DNA of 64,000 nt from Annona cherimola. Lineage: Eukaryota > Streptophyta > Magnoliopsida > Magnoliales > Annonaceae. The position numbers and the translations under genes were made by a program. The notes under the pieces are model-generated. The model did no database searches, was not told where the DNA came from, and saw only the letters and a program-made list of their open reading frames with translations. Location of the stretch: contig CM059971.1 in NCBI GenBank assembly GCA_030490835.1, positions 26,095,817-26,159,816 on the forward strand. Direction: 5' to 3'. Below, piece by piece: positions 23,041-34,747 of this stretch. Positions within the stretch are counted from its first letter, which is position 1; the number at the start of each line of letters is the position of its first letter.

Positions 23041-24349
23041 TGTTTGCTCTAAGAAAGATTAAGTTGATTTGATGATTAACAAATCATTGAAATATCATCT
23101 AATAAATGTGTAAGTGTACTTAAATATTATGTCTCCAATTACATATATAAATGAAAGGAGCAAAGTTTCAAAGTGCACACATGTCAAGTTGCAGACATAG
23201 GTCGACTCAAGGTTTGCATATTTCTACTGACTGGCTCAGCCACAAGTGAACTCTCAACCCAAGTTGATTTCGCCTGCAACTTCAAACATAGAAAAGTGGA
23301 CAGTAGGTTTTAGCAAAGTGAAGCCTCAACCCAAGTTGACTTAACCCGCACCTTCAAAGAGACAGCAAAGTGAAGTCTCAACCCAATTTGACTTCACTTG
23401 CTACTTGGGTAAAGTCTCCGCCAAAGTAGACTTCACCTGCAACTTCGAAGGCAAAAAAGTAAATACTAAGATTTAGCCAAAATGAAATTGTAACCCAAGT
23501 TGATTTCACTTATTCCAAGTCGACTCTACTCATCTCGAGTCAACTCCAATTGCAACTTCACATTATAACAGTCAAAAATTCAAACATCGGAATATTAAAT
23601 GCAGGTCAACCACCATTCTAACAACTAAAAATTCCTTTCCTCTATAAATATCATTGAAGTATGAACGTAAAAAGTAGTTGAAAACATAAAATGAGCTTAC
23701 ATCTTCCAATATTCAAAATTGATGAAATAATTTGAACAACTCTTGAAGCTTCAAGTGTGATACTTCAAGTGAACTTATAAAATTATCTTCTTCACACAAC
23801 AAGGAGCTTCTAAAGCAGATTAATTATACATTGTAGATTATAAATTTTCTTTTATTTATTTTATTTTTGGTTGTTGCCTTAGATTAGTGTGAGAGACCGA
23901 ATTCAAAAAAAAAGTAAAATAGGGGGTGATTTGAGTTTGTCTCACTAACAGATTTTGCTTAATTTGTTTGAGAACGGATTAGACTTGGTTGGTTGGAGTT
24001 GGTTTTATCAACAAGTGATTATTGTATATGCTCCCTAGAACTAGAATTTATAAAATAGTAGGTGCTCTAAATTGTATTGGATGTACAATAGTAGAACCCG
24101 AGATATAAGGGATTTGTGCTTGGAAGAGTAAAATGGAGAAGGTTGTCTGAACCACTATATATTATTGTCACTTGTGTGGTTTGATTGCTTGTATTTTATA
24201 TTCTATTTACACTCTCTCATTATATCCCCTAGCACGTTTCATCATAAGGAATTAAACTCACAAGGGGTTCAGTTTTACTTTACCAAAAGAATTTTAGAAC
24301 CTAATTCATCTGTCCTCTCTTAGGTTTTGCTATAATCTCACAACCAATA
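23041..24349 (+). mobile_element. solo-LTR-like insertion inside copia gag, 5-bp TSD
   Basis: 1309 bp flanked by TCATA at 23036-23040 and 24350-24354. It starts TGTTTGCTC and ends ACCAATA. A TATA-like tctataaata lies at about 23640. Motifs such as aagttgact/gtcgactc recur at 23210-23560, as in some copia LTRs. No PBS, polypurine tract or coding frame is seen. Removing it and one TSD restores the gag frame across the junction (HISNM followed by SKIQEF). The last base pair is TA rather than the usual CA. Confidence 0.7.
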
Positions 24350-24354
24350 TCATA

Positions 24355-24735
24355 TTTGAAATATGCTTAATATGTTGCCTTTTAGTGTAGTCTTGGCACT
24401 TCTTATTGCTATCAAACCTGATCGTGAAGCTTTTTGCCTTGGTGGCTAAGATAGTAATGTATTTGTCTTTTAAAGCCAGCCACATGGTCTGAGCAATGAC
24501 ATATGGTTTAAACTCATGTTTGAAATCATATTGCATGCTACTCAATAGCTTAGTGTGAGTATCACATAAGCGTTGCTATCTCGTACCGCTTTCTCAAGTT
24601 CATTCATGATATTGTTTAACATTTCTAGTGTCTCCTACTCTTCCAAAAGATACTAGACTTTCGATGTTAGATATTATAATTATTGCTAATTAATTTCTCA
24701 TGTTGGTTTAAATCAGCACAAATCATCTTGGATGC
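24355..24735 (-). pseudogene. copia gag pseudogene, N-terminal half
   Basis: Minus-strand frames contain ADLNQHEKL, LNNIMNELEKAVRDSNAYV (after a frameshift), MWLALKDKY, FTIRFDSNKK and HIKHISNM, the canonical series of plant copia Gag. An open 71-residue stretch covers 24330-24545. It is degenerate and not expressible as one protein. Confidence 0.82.
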
Positions 24736-24770
24736 TATTGATTTCTCAAGCTACAAAAGGAATCAATAGA

Positions 24771-25365
24771 ATTTGTTTTAAAGAGAGGACGTGCGTTGAG
24801 GCTTGATCAGCAATGTGATTAGTTTCTTACTTCACTGGAATGCCCATCCATTGCTTAAGATTCGCAAAATTGCTCTTCCCCTAACTCTATAAATCAAATC
24901 TCTTCTCCCTCATTTTGGGGAATTGGACTTTTGCATGGAGAGACTGGCAAATTGGAATCCCTTCCTCCCCTCTCATTCTTCAGTTGTAGCCAAATCTTGG
25001 ATTCATGAAGACAATCAGAAAAGGAAGAGAGGAAAACAATATCTAAGCTGAGGGATTCTTATGAATTGAGGTTCAAGGACTTCAGAGAACGAGATTAAGG
25101 GGGGTTAGCCCAGTTTGGAGGTTATTTTGGTGATTGAATTAATAATGCAGCTCTCACAAATTGGCCACATTTTTATCATCATTAACTTTATTGCAGAAGC
25201 ATATATTTGTTGGGAATTAGCAGTTTGCTGTGCTAGTAAGTTTTCCTTCTCTCAATGTTATTTTTTTAATGTTTTGTTAGTAAGATGTTTGTTCGAACAT
25301 GAAATCTGCCGCCATGTTCCGCAGCCAGATAATCCCAGCTGGGTTCTTTACCAAACACCTCCAGT
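24771..25365 (+). repeat. segmental duplication copy A, part 2
   Basis: Homologous to about 27262-27890: gaatttgttttaaagag, tgcccatcc, aactctataaa, ggattcatgaagacaatc and gtttgctgtgctag, then nnccgcanccagatnatc. It has a TATA-like ctctataaa followed by CT-rich sequence, and could descend from a gene 5' end (promoter, leader, first intron). No coding frame is conserved between the copies. Confidence 0.75.
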
Positions 25366-26890
25366 TAGATGGTGCATGAAATCTGTCGGACGCCGCTGCA
25401 ACCTCCAGATCTGCATTGACTTTTACCAATCTCTAACAACCATGTCTCGCCGTCACACACACACCCTCCCCACTCCAAATCTATCAATCCAATCTCGATT
25501 TCCATCTTCCACCGGCACTACAATTGGCCATTCCACAATTGCTGCTGCCACCGCACGCCCTCGACGGCCCACGCAAGTCACGTCATCGAAAATAAGCAAT
25601 CCGCCGACCAGCAGCCCACACAAATCTTGTCCTTTCACGATCACCCTTCCAATTTTGCCGGAAAAAAAAAACCCTTTGGTCTAACGCAATCTGCTTCTCT
25701 AATCACCAATGCGTAACCAAGTCTTCGATGCCACTTTAGCTAGAAGTGTGATTTAGATTACATTGGAAGTATACACATAAAATCATAAATTAGGATAAAA
25801 TAAACAACAACAAAATCATATACAAGATACCAAGATTTATACGAAAAATTCTCCCGCTAAAAAAAGAAAAATAATGAGATAGAGATTAGATTGAGATAGA
25901 GATTATAATCTACTATAATAAATAATATACAAAGAAAATGAGTATGCACTATGATAACCCATCTCTCACACTCGGTCTAATTCGTACTCCTATAAAGAAG
26001 ACTCTAATTGATATTTATATAAAATCAATTGCATATTCACCATGTATTCTCACAGGCGAACCATTACTCAAATTTCTCATACCTGGAATACAAAATAAAA
26101 CCATAACAAGTAATTATATAAAAGAATGTTAATGTAGTAAGTAAGTAGTTAAAATGACAAGTCATATAAAAAATGTATGGGAAAGTGGAATTTTTTTTTT
26201 ACCTGTTCCTAAGAACACGCCCTAATGGTAATTAATTGGTTGGCCGCATTCGAAAAATATTAGTTCTAATTTTGATGTTACATTCTATATTTTTGGTACT
26301 ATTTCTCATTTCTAAGTATACAATGATCTTACTTTTATTGTTTTCAACACTATTTTTCCATTTTTAATCCGCTTGGTGTTTTATAAAAGAAAAAAGGTCC
26401 ACTTTGTCCTAAATACTTGTTTATATGATTTTATGTTTAATGACATAATTATCTTATTTTTCTATTAGTACATCTATGTTTCAATTTTTTTCATGTGACT
26501 ATCTTCTCCATTTTATTTTTATTTTCATTACTCATAATTATTACCCTATTTGTGACATCACACTCCCTTCTTTACAATTTTTCCGTCAATTTATTCCCCA
26601 GTATATATATATATATATATTTGACCAAACAAATCCTTTGTAATATAATTTCTTATTCAGAAATGCACACAATGACTCATCATCACAGATAGCATATATT
26701 TGCACTATATGCATAACCATAATGTGAGAATTTCAAATATAATTTCATCTTTAGATTGCCTTTCACTTAATCTTGGAGCTATTGGAATAAACAATGAAGA
26801 TAGACCCAAACTACTAAATCTCTTTGAAATTAGTTTAAATTTGGGAATTTTGCAAAATAGACCCTATAAATCTGCATAATTGCATTTTAG
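25366..26890. other. spacer between duplication copies
   Basis: 25366-25680 is GC-richer and open in several frames, but no frame resembles a known family. 25690-26890 is AT-rich with (TA)n at 26601-26620 and contains nothing recognised. Confidence 0.4.
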
Positions 26891-26892
26891 CA

Positions 26893-27890
26893 AGCATTTT
26901 TTATTAATCTGGGCCACTTGGTTGTAGATAGAGCAGATTATTTCCAAATTCTCATCACTACGATGAATTAAATGGGGCGTCTACATTTTTTTTTTTTTTT
27001 TTTGATAATATGGAGTGTCTACAATTAAGAAAGATTTTGTATGAAAGGAGAGGAAACATGATCGTAACATTGGGTGTGAACAAATTCACCAGTGAGAGTG
27101 ATCCCAACGATTCAAAACCGTTGGTAGCTAGTTTTCAAACAGCAAGGATGCATGTCTAGCACAAAACTATTTGGAGGTAGACAACATAACTCAATTTCCA
27201 AGCAGCAAGCACACATTCCTGGCTTGAAAACGGTCTATCGCAATTGTCAGTGGAAAAAGAACTGATAGGAATTTGTTTTAAAGAGTAAACGTGCGTCAGG
27301 CCTATGTAGAAAATGTTCTTAGTTCCTACTTCGTTGAAATGCCCATCCCTTGCTCAAGATTCGGAAAATTGCTCCTCCCCCAACTCTATAAAATCAAATC
27401 TTTCTCCCTCATTTGGGTGTCGGAATTTTGCGTTTCAGTTGTAGCCGAACCCTGGATTCATGAAGACAATCAGAAAAGGAAGAAGGGAGGCGGCTTTTCC
27501 AATATCCATAGACTGAGGGATTCTTAGCGACTTGAAGTTCAAGGCCTTCGACCTTTTGTCATCGGATATTGAGGGAGGTTAGCCTGAGTTTGATATTCCT
27601 TTGTTTTGTAAAAAGGAATTGGAACAGGTATTTGTGGAGGTTATTTTAGTTATTGAGAATAACGCAGTTTTCACAAATTGGTCGCATTTTTTCTCCTCTT
27701 TTGTTTGACCGCACAAGCATATGATTGCTGTGAATTCACCGTTTGCTGTGCTAGTTAGTTTTCTCTTCGTCAATCCCTCCCTTCTTTTGGGTTTTGGCAG
27801 TAAGATGTTTGTTCAATCCGTAAATCTGCCATTTGAGTTCCGCAACCAGATCATCTCAGCTAGGTTCTATATCAAACACCTTGTGTGGGA
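26893..27890 (+). repeat. segmental duplication copy B
   Basis: The uninterrupted partner of copy A (20095-20386 plus 24771-25365). It shows the empty site of the copia insertion at about 27250-27262. It differs from A by a (T)21 insertion at 26986-27003 and by a short extra block at 27120-27180. Confidence 0.78.
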
Positions 27891-27899
27891 TCCAACTTC

Positions 27900-28404
27900 G
27901 GGTCATGATAGGTGTCTTACACCATCCCATCACACCAAAAGTACTTGACTAGCCCACTAGTGTTGACCTGTTCCCTCTCTCTAAACGTACCTCCACTATC
28001 TAACATACAACATGAAGGATTGGACCGATGATCGATGTAACAACCTCCGTGTCTGATGACAAATTGAGTTGCATATAAACGCATGCATTTCTCTTATTCT
28101 GCAGCAACCCTCTCCAAGCAAGATTTCAATCGCATGCAGCCTTCCAATCCAGTGCAAGAAAGCAAGAACTTTTCGTAGAAATATAGATATATTAAAACCA
28201 TTTCAGCTAGTAGCGTCGTTTGTCAAAAGAGAATCCAAATGGGCACAACGATCAAAATCCAAGTACATCCTAAAATTAGCAGTTCAAGAAGACCGCTCCA
28301 GTTTGCATATCAAACAGAAAGGAAACCAAAATATTTACAAAATATAAATGTCAGTTCCTGCGCTAGGGATGTTTTTGTGGGAGACTTTGATGGAACCTTA
28401 CTCC
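27900..28404 (-). other. 3' flank of the J-like gene
   Basis: Probably contains the 3' UTR of the minus-strand gene. No poly(A) signal can be placed with confidence, and no other feature was recognised. Confidence 0.35.
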
Positions 28405-29910
28405 TTAAAAATTAGAGGGCAGTGCATCAGCCTCAAGATGCCATGAGTTTTTAGGAATATCATAGCTTTCAACTCCAAGCGCCAAGTAAGCAGGAATCCG
28501 ATGAGAAAACCTAAGCATCTCCTTTCTTGTAACAGTCCTAGTCAAGTCAAATCCCTCATATGTTTTCCTTTCAAAAAAGGTCAAGAATCCCTTCACCTGA
28601 ACCAATAATGATATGATTGTGCCTTGTTCCTCATCAAAGTCAGCCAGGATCTCAACAACCTCACTCTGATTTTTGTTGAGGTCTGAGAGATGCCAGTTAC
28701 TCTGCCAGTTCTTATACATGGCCCAAATCTCACCTTTCCTTGGATAAATTTTGTAGAAAGACTTCTTCGTGCTCCTGTCACACTTAACAAGATGTGAGAA
28801 ACTAGACATTTCTAGGTTGGCAGTAGCTCTTCCAAGTCTAAATATTCCACAAACAGATGGCAATTCCTCTTCAATCCACCGGATCTGATCATCTTGCATG
28901 GGATGAGGCTCCAAATATGTCACAGATACTTTCTTTTCTGGAATCACCTTGTTGACTTTGATGTATGACCGCGGCATGTTATCAGGACCATCATAGATAG
29001 CCCAAACCTGATCTTCAAGAAAATCTTCTGCAGCCCATTGACGCTTATAGCATTGTGTGTCCGAGTCCAATACATCAAGCTTTAAATTCTGCGTATTGCT
29101 GCCTGGCTCATTGCACTTAGTTTTAGCAGGCTGTTTGACCACATTCACAGAACAGGGGGGCACAGAACTCTCTGCTCTCTCTGCTTGGTCTCCTCTGGAC
29201 TTTTTCGCAGTTGAAATCCAGCTCACACCTTGTCCACCTATGTTCTCCATATCTCCGTTGGATACCATAGACGTAAAAGCATTTCCCAACCATTCCTTCA
29301 CAGAAACTCCACCCAAATCTCTCTGCCTCTTTGAGGGAAGATCCTTGGGAATACACATCAGGTCACCTCCATTATAAGTTTCATCCCTACCAATCTTTTC
29401 ACCCTTAGCAAGGCCTGTTATGCTCTCATTTCTGCCAGCTCCATCCTCTTCCGTGTCCAGTTCACTGCCATCCAGTGTCACTGAAAGCCAGCATTCACCA
29501 TCATTTCTGCTTGCACTTCTCTTAGAATCAAAAAGCAGCCGCTTACTTTTATCAGAAAGCACATAAAATGCCTCATTTAAGATTTTCATGGCAGATTCAG
29601 CACCCTCAAATTTATTGATCATGGGTTCTACAAGGGTTGTGAGCTTCTTGTACTGGGCTGCTATGGTGAGATCATCAACTGAAGGAGGGAGCTGCAGAAT
29701 CCAGTACCAATCAACCCCACAAACTGGGAATTCCAAGTCAGCAGCACAAAGTACATCACAGATGGCTAGAATCTCAACTACATTTTCAAGCCCAGGAAAA
29801 ATTTCTCGTGCTCTTAGAATTGTTCCTCTGGCACCAGTATAGTCCTTGTTTAAAATATACTTTTCAGCAACCGTCCTCAGATTGTTAGCTTCCTGCTTAA
29901 GGCAATCCAT
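28405..29910 (-). CDS. J-domain-like protein with C-terminal DUF3444, HPD lost
   Basis: A complete 501-residue intronless frame from ATG at 29910 to TAA at 28405. The N-terminal helical segment (1-60, KDYTGARGTILRAREIFPGL) and the J-like region (about 66-131, VDWYWILQL, then KFEGAESAMKILNEAF and LSDKSKRLLFD) match plant DnaJ/DUF3444 proteins. However, the HPD tripeptide that stimulates Hsp70 ATPase is EPM at residues 95-97. A low-complexity acidic/polar linker (132-290) precedes DUF3444 at about 295-485 (QVWAIYDGPDNMPR, FSHLVKC, IYPRKGEIWAMYKNW). An expressed protein is likely, since such a frame is unlikely to survive by chance. It probably cannot act as a classical co-chaperone. The partner and cell location are not shown by the sequence. 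Confidence 0.93.
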   Translation of the reverse strand: MDCLKQEANNLRTVAEKYILNKDYTGARGTILRAREIFPGLENVVEILAICDVLCAADLEFPVCGVDWYWILQLPPSVDDLTIAAQYKKLTTLVEPMINKFEGAESAMKILNEAFYVLSDKSKRLLFDSKRSASRNDGECWLSVTLDGSELDTEEDGAGRNESITGLAKGEKIGRDETYNGGDLMCIPKDLPSKRQRDLGGVSVKEWLGNAFTSMVSNGDMENIGGQGVSWISTAKKSRGDQAERAESSVPPCSVNVVKQPAKTKCNEPGSNTQNLKLDVLDSDTQCYKRQWAAEDFLEDQVWAIYDGPDNMPRSYIKVNKVIPEKKVSVTYLEPHPMQDDQIRWIEEELPSVCGIFRLGRATANLEMSSFSHLVKCDRSTKKSFYKIYPRKGEIWAMYKNWQSNWHLSDLNKNQSEVVEILADFDEEQGTIISLLVQVKGFLTFFERKTYEGFDLTRTVTRKEMLRFSHRIPAYLALGVESYDIPKNSWHLEADALPSNF

Positions 29911-31260
29911 TGCTGATCCCTATATCTCACATCCAGATGCTAGTATTCCCAATGCCAGACAAATTCAACAAAGCTTTTACATCCAAAGCTCAATTCATGA
30001 CACATTAAGCACGAGCATTTGGCTGTACATTTCCATAGCAAAATCACTTCCAAAATCCAATCTGAAATCATGAGAAAAAGAAGATAATGAGATTGTTGAA
30101 CCTGCCTGTTCAAATAATGGTGCATGGGCTTTAACCTATTTGCATTTGCCTGCCCTTTTTCAGTGACTTCACAATTTTTTCAGTCCATGATTATTGATTT
30201 GCCAAAAACAACATGCTTCTAAACTTTCTTTCCAAAAAATACTCATCATGCATTGCCCTTATGGTTTGTAAGGGAAGTCAACATTTAACTTGTCAAATTA
30301 GAACGCAATGACCATCAACATCAAGTGAGGCATGATCTAAGAATATATTACATGGTGCTAATCATATGCAGGTGGGCCATGAAATCTGTGTTTTTGCAAA
30401 ATCAATAGCTCTGTGGTAAAAAATCTCTGCTGTCATTATATCTGAAGCACTTTAATTACGAATCCTCAAATTAGGATCTGTTCATGTAATCAAGCATTAA
30501 GGAGTTTCCCTTTTGGCTACTGCAAACCCCTCCAATCCATTCCAATTTCAGACAAACAATTTTATAAGATCTTTCTGATACTTGGTCTATCTATGCCAAC
30601 TGCCAAGACAGCAACAACAACAAAACTATTATATGAAAGCAGCTTGGTGGAAATAAAGAGAAAGATGTCGCACAAGAAAGTCAACTTTTAATCACTGCCA
30701 ACTTATTATTAAAAAAATTGCATTTAAAAAACTACTATCTCTACTACATAGACGAAGAAGAAAATGCTAGTGACAGAATAAATAACTCACAGCCACACAG
30801 AAAGATAGACGCCATTTCTGTGACCATGCAAATTCCAAAACGCAACCTCCAAATCCACTGACCAAGTGAGACATTTAATGGCCTTTTATTTTTTATTTTT
30901 TATTTTCTTTTTCCAATTGTGTGCCCACCTTGGTTCTGGTGCCATACCAAGTTTGTCAATTTTTTATTTTAAAAATCTAAAGAATGCATGATGCACATAT
31001 CCATGCCTAATTTTTTATTTTCAAAAAAATGTTAAAAAATAAAAAATGTCAAACTTGTTAGATGTGCAATTTAAGATAGGACCACAATTTGCAAAACTAA
31101 AAAGTAGTTATGCGGCTAAACCCACGGAGATTGAAAGGCCCTACAAATAAAATGAGTATTTGCAAACAAGACATTAAAGGTTTGCTTAATTGTGAATTAA
31201 TGTATACATGTTTTTAACTATGCATTCTGATCCCGAACAGTCACCCATGTACAAACAATA
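29911..31260 (-). other. upstream region of the J-like gene
   Basis: Contains the promoter and possibly a 5' UTR intron of the minus-strand gene. Splice-like sites exist but cannot be chosen by eye. No other coding sequence was seen. Confidence 0.35.
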
Positions 31261-31266
31261 TAGGTA

Positions 31267-31500
31267 GGGCTGTAAATCGGGTCGGGTTAACTCAGGTTAG
31301 GGTTTTCTCAACCTTAACCTTATTTGTTAAACCACAATCCAACCCTAATTTCAACTCTATTTTTTAAACCTCAACCCAACCCTAAAATAACCATACAGAA
31401 ATCAGTTTGTTTTGTGTTGGAAATCAGGTTAACGAATTATTGACACATATACTATTCAAACTAATGACAGTTAGGCTGATTGTTGATAAAATTTTCTAAT
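31267..31500. mobile_element. MITE-like remnant with GGGTCGGGTT tract
   Basis: It starts gggctgtaaatcgggtcgggtt and is followed by runs of aaccctaa/caaccctaa like the interiors of the GGTGCAAC-ended elements. The right end is unclear. Confidence 0.4.
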
Positions 31501-31524
31501 AAATTATAACAAAGCGTTCCATAG

Positions 31525-31590
31525 ATAAGTTTGCCGACACCATCTAGGTAGGAAATGGCTTATGATGATCATGATAATGATGATTGCAAA
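31525..31590 (+). mobile_element. RTE LINE 3' tail fragment
   Basis: The tract accatctaggtaggaaatggctta followed by a degenerate (GAT)n tract matches the 3' terminus of the RTE copy at 13565-14024. Only the tail remains. Confidence 0.65.
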
Positions 31591-31599
31591 GATAAGTTG

Positions 31600-32770
31600 T
31601 AATCCGCAACACATAAATTGTAATCCAGCGTTCAACAGATAACTTCAACACAGATAAATTTCAAAACCTAATTCATATATAATCCACTTATATAAACTCC
31701 AGACATACACAGTTTATATCTTGAATGAAAATATGTGTGTGCGTGCCTGATCAGTGGTCTGGCGACAGCAAGCAGATGGCAGTTACAGACTGAGACAAAC
31801 ATAGAGAGCTCATGACTCATGAGGGAGGGGGTAGAAGACAATATTCTGCTTACCATTTAACCCAGTTGTGACAAGAATGCCTAGGTAATTTTGAGCTTTT
31901 ATTAGAGGAAAAGAACATCAATCCCTCTACATAAAACTGGAAGACAATAGAATATTGTCATCTAAGAGTATAAATCATCTCATACCCGTTGCTCCAAATG
32001 AGATGCCACTCTAGCATTTCAGTGGTAAGGAAGACCACCGAATCATAGATGTTTGCTAAGGAGTAAAAGGGAGTCTACAAAAAAGAAAAAGGAATATAAA
32101 AAATAGAGAATTAAAATGCAAATGATAAACCAATCAAAAAAAAAACAAATGAATGATAAGGCACATATAATTCTTGCTGATTATCTATCAACCAACAGAT
32201 GGCTCATGCATCATACGATTCTCAGTGCTTAAATAAACAACATAAGCTATCTAACAGTAATTGCTAATGACACTATGAAAGCCATCATAGTGGTTTCTAT
32301 GATTACTAGTATAAATTCTTAGACTTAGAAGAACCACACGGCACATGATGCTACCAAAAGGTCCCATTAAGCAACAGTTCATGTCAGCTCCATTCAATGT
32401 CTGCACTGTCACTATTAAGGGACACACCAACAACTTGAAGCACGGAGATTTTTGATATGCTGCTACAATACATCATAAATACGGCACAATTATGCAATAG
32501 AAAAAAAATTAGAAACCAGGCAAATCTACAATTTGTTAATTAAACTTCCAAGGATGTCAATGTCTACACGAAAATATGCATAAAAAGGGGCTAGGCAAAA
32601 CTAGCATACAAATCAAGTATGCTTTTCAGAGCTCTAGGGTATGTAACTGATTTTATCTTTTCAATTTAGTTAGACAAATCAATTGAGTTCTTTATAAAAA
32701 GAGGGCTCTACTTTTACGAAACTCCTCTTTTATATAACCCCTTCATTTTGAGTATCTTAATAGTTGGTGG
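31600..32770. other. intergenic, nothing recognised
   Basis: AT-rich. No coding similarity or structured repeat was recognised. Confidence 0.4.
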
Positions 32771-32777
32771 AAAATCC

Positions 32778-33145
32778 GTTTCATGTATTGTATTTAGCAT
32801 CATTTATATTATCATAGAAACTCTATTATTTGTTTAGTATCACTATATATAGGCCTCATCTATAAACGTGTGAAATCAACGTGATAAAATAAATTAATAC
32901 TAAAAATCAATTTTTAAATAGTACTTTCTACATCAAAATTTTCTAAAATGTCATTACTGTGTGGATAAATGATTCTATAAAGTAATATTATATTCTAATA
33001 GATTGTTAATGGATCTAAACATTTTTCTTAATTTACACATGAATATATCTATTCTTGAGCAAATGTCACCATGCACATGTTTGATATCGACGAAACTTGG
33101 TCTTCTAACTAAACAAATAGTGTTAAATACCATGAATAGTTTGGA
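32778..33145. mobile_element. foldback MITE, family F
   Basis: The outer arms are inverted: tgtatttagcatcatttatatt at the left and aaatagtgttaaataccatga at the right. The interior shares gtggataaatgattctataaagtaatatta and acacatgaatatat with the copies at 33712-34075, 35640-35962 and 40228-40605. Confidence 0.6.
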
Positions 33146-33399
33146 TTCTGCACCGATCATCAATACTTCAAAATGGAGGGGGTTTACATGAAATCGCTAG
33201 CCTAAGACATAAAGACGTATTGGAATTGATGGTTCGAAACTCAAATCTCTAAGTAGAAACATCCGCTTCTAGAGGGTTTATCAGAAAGAATTTGTAAATA
33301 ACAGTGTAGTTTCAGAGATATTTAAATTCAAATGTCACAGTTCTTTACCAATTTAGTTCTCCAACGTCGATGGGAAACCAGAGAATGATATAGGAGACC

Positions 33400-33595
33400 G
33401 GGATGGGAAAGCGTAGAGGCAGAGAGCTGCAGGAGAGGGAAGGGCTGACGGCAAGCGAGTGCATGGGAGCGGGAGAAAGAGAAGAGAAGGGGAGGGATGG
33501 AAGAGAAGGAACGGAAGGAAAGACGGGGGAGGAGAAAGCAGAGTGCGTGGCGCTGCTGGCAAAGGCTAGGAGGGGAAAGAAAGCCACCGCATGAC
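33400..33595 (+). repeat. GA-rich polypurine tract
   Basis: About 190 bp, mostly G and A on the + strand with many GGG runs, between two family-F MITEs. The overlapping minus-strand frames are Pro/Ser/Phe-rich by-products of the composition. It may form a G-quadruplex or triplex. Confidence 0.55.
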
Positions 33596-33711
33596 GGGGA
33601 TGGACGAGCAGGCGATAAAAATGTGATATGCAACGCAACAAAGGTTTGTGCGGGCGGTGCAAGTGGACCCATATAATCCTTTTAAAACTTAAAATTTTAA
33701 TTCTTAAGAAA

Positions 33712-34075
33712 AAGTTAGTCTATTTATTATATTTAATATCATTTATTTATTTAAGTACTCAAGTTTCATCTCAATAAGTATGTTTATGGGTTAAATTTGT
33801 TCAAAAATATATATATTCATATATAAATTAAGAAAAACACTTTGATCTATTTATACATATATTAGAATGTAATAATACTTTATAGAGTTATGATGTTAAA
33901 AATAATATTTTAAAATTGATATTCTAACATTTTTTATAATTTACACATAAATATATACATTTTTTAACAAATATAGCTCATAAACATACTTGATTGGAAT
34001 GAAACTTGATCTCTTTAAATAAATAAATAATGTTAAATATAACGAATGGATTAAATTTTCCATCAAAGATGGATT
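33712..34075. mobile_element. foldback MITE, family F (clearest copy)
   Basis: The left arm ttatatttaatatcatttatttatttaa, followed by a short spacer and caagtttcat, is mirrored at the right by gaaacttgat and ttaaataaataaataatgttaaatata. Each arm is roughly 180 bp at decreasing similarity. There is no coding capacity. Confidence 0.65.
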
Positions 34076-34309
34076 ATATGAGTCCACTTTTATATGGAAG
34101 CAGAACCCTTGCAAGAAGGGACAAAATTTATGTTTTAAAACATTTTGTATGCTTGAACGGTATGTAAGCATATTGGATGACAGATTCAGTTACTGCTTTT
34201 TTAATTTTAAATTTTCCCAAACACATCCAATGTAGCAAGGGAAATTGAGAAATGTAATTATTATCTTTTTCAATTTTCGAAAACTGGTAGATTTCATATC
34301 ATTTTGGAC

Positions 34310-34632
34310 CGAGGCATGATCATTTCAGACAGTCAAAAACACTTTTTTTTTCATTTTTTTTTTTTACAAAATTATTATTCTAATTATGTTTAATCTATAA
34401 ATCAACTTTTACTAATTTTGAAGATATACTTATTTTGAATTTTTAAATATATGGGTTGAAAAATAATTAAAACACCCTTATGTTTAAACATCCAAAATAA
34501 ATATATACACATCTTCAAAATTGGTAACAATTGATCTATAGATTAAACAAAACTAGAATATTAATTTTGTAAAAAATTGAAAAAAAAAACAAAAAATATG
34601 TGTTTTAGACCGTTTGAAAGGATCACTTTGCT
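34310..34632. mobile_element. foldback element, GACAGTCAAAAACAC ends
   Basis: The left arm atgatcatttcagacagtcaaaaacac and right arm gtgttttagaccgtttgaaaggatca are inverted repeats. The inner arms (taatctataaatcaacttttact and acaattgatctatagatta) also pair. Confidence 0.55.
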
Positions 34633-34685
34633 TCTCATTCCATGCCTGTTGCGAGAATTGAAATGAAGGTGTCTAAATACAAAGC

Positions 34686-34713
34686 ATGTTTGGCAAACAC
34701 ACAACTTTCCTAA

Positions 34714-34747
<34 letters not shown>

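Larger units (their letters stand above)
20387..24768 (-). mobile_element. decayed Ty1/copia element lacking 5' LTR and pol
   Basis: It inserted into duplication copy A. On the minus strand the order is gag (24730 down to about 22560, interrupted by another insertion), unrecognised sequence, polypurine tract, then the 3' LTR. The integrase, RT and RNase H regions were not found, and no 5' LTR lies between the gag start and the duplicate flank at 24771. It is therefore a 5'-truncated, internally deleted copy. Confidence 0.7.

Noticed and set aside
25115..25684. 189-residue + strand frame
   Set aside because: It begins in duplicated non-coding sequence, both strands are open through the same GC-rich part, and nothing resembles a known family.
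29057..29377. Plus-strand frame opposite the J-like gene
   Set aside because: It is the antisense shadow of the 501-residue gene.
33328..33672. Overlapping minus-strand Pro/Ser/Phe-rich frames
   Set aside because: They are by-products of the polypurine composition on the other strand, in three overlapping frames.
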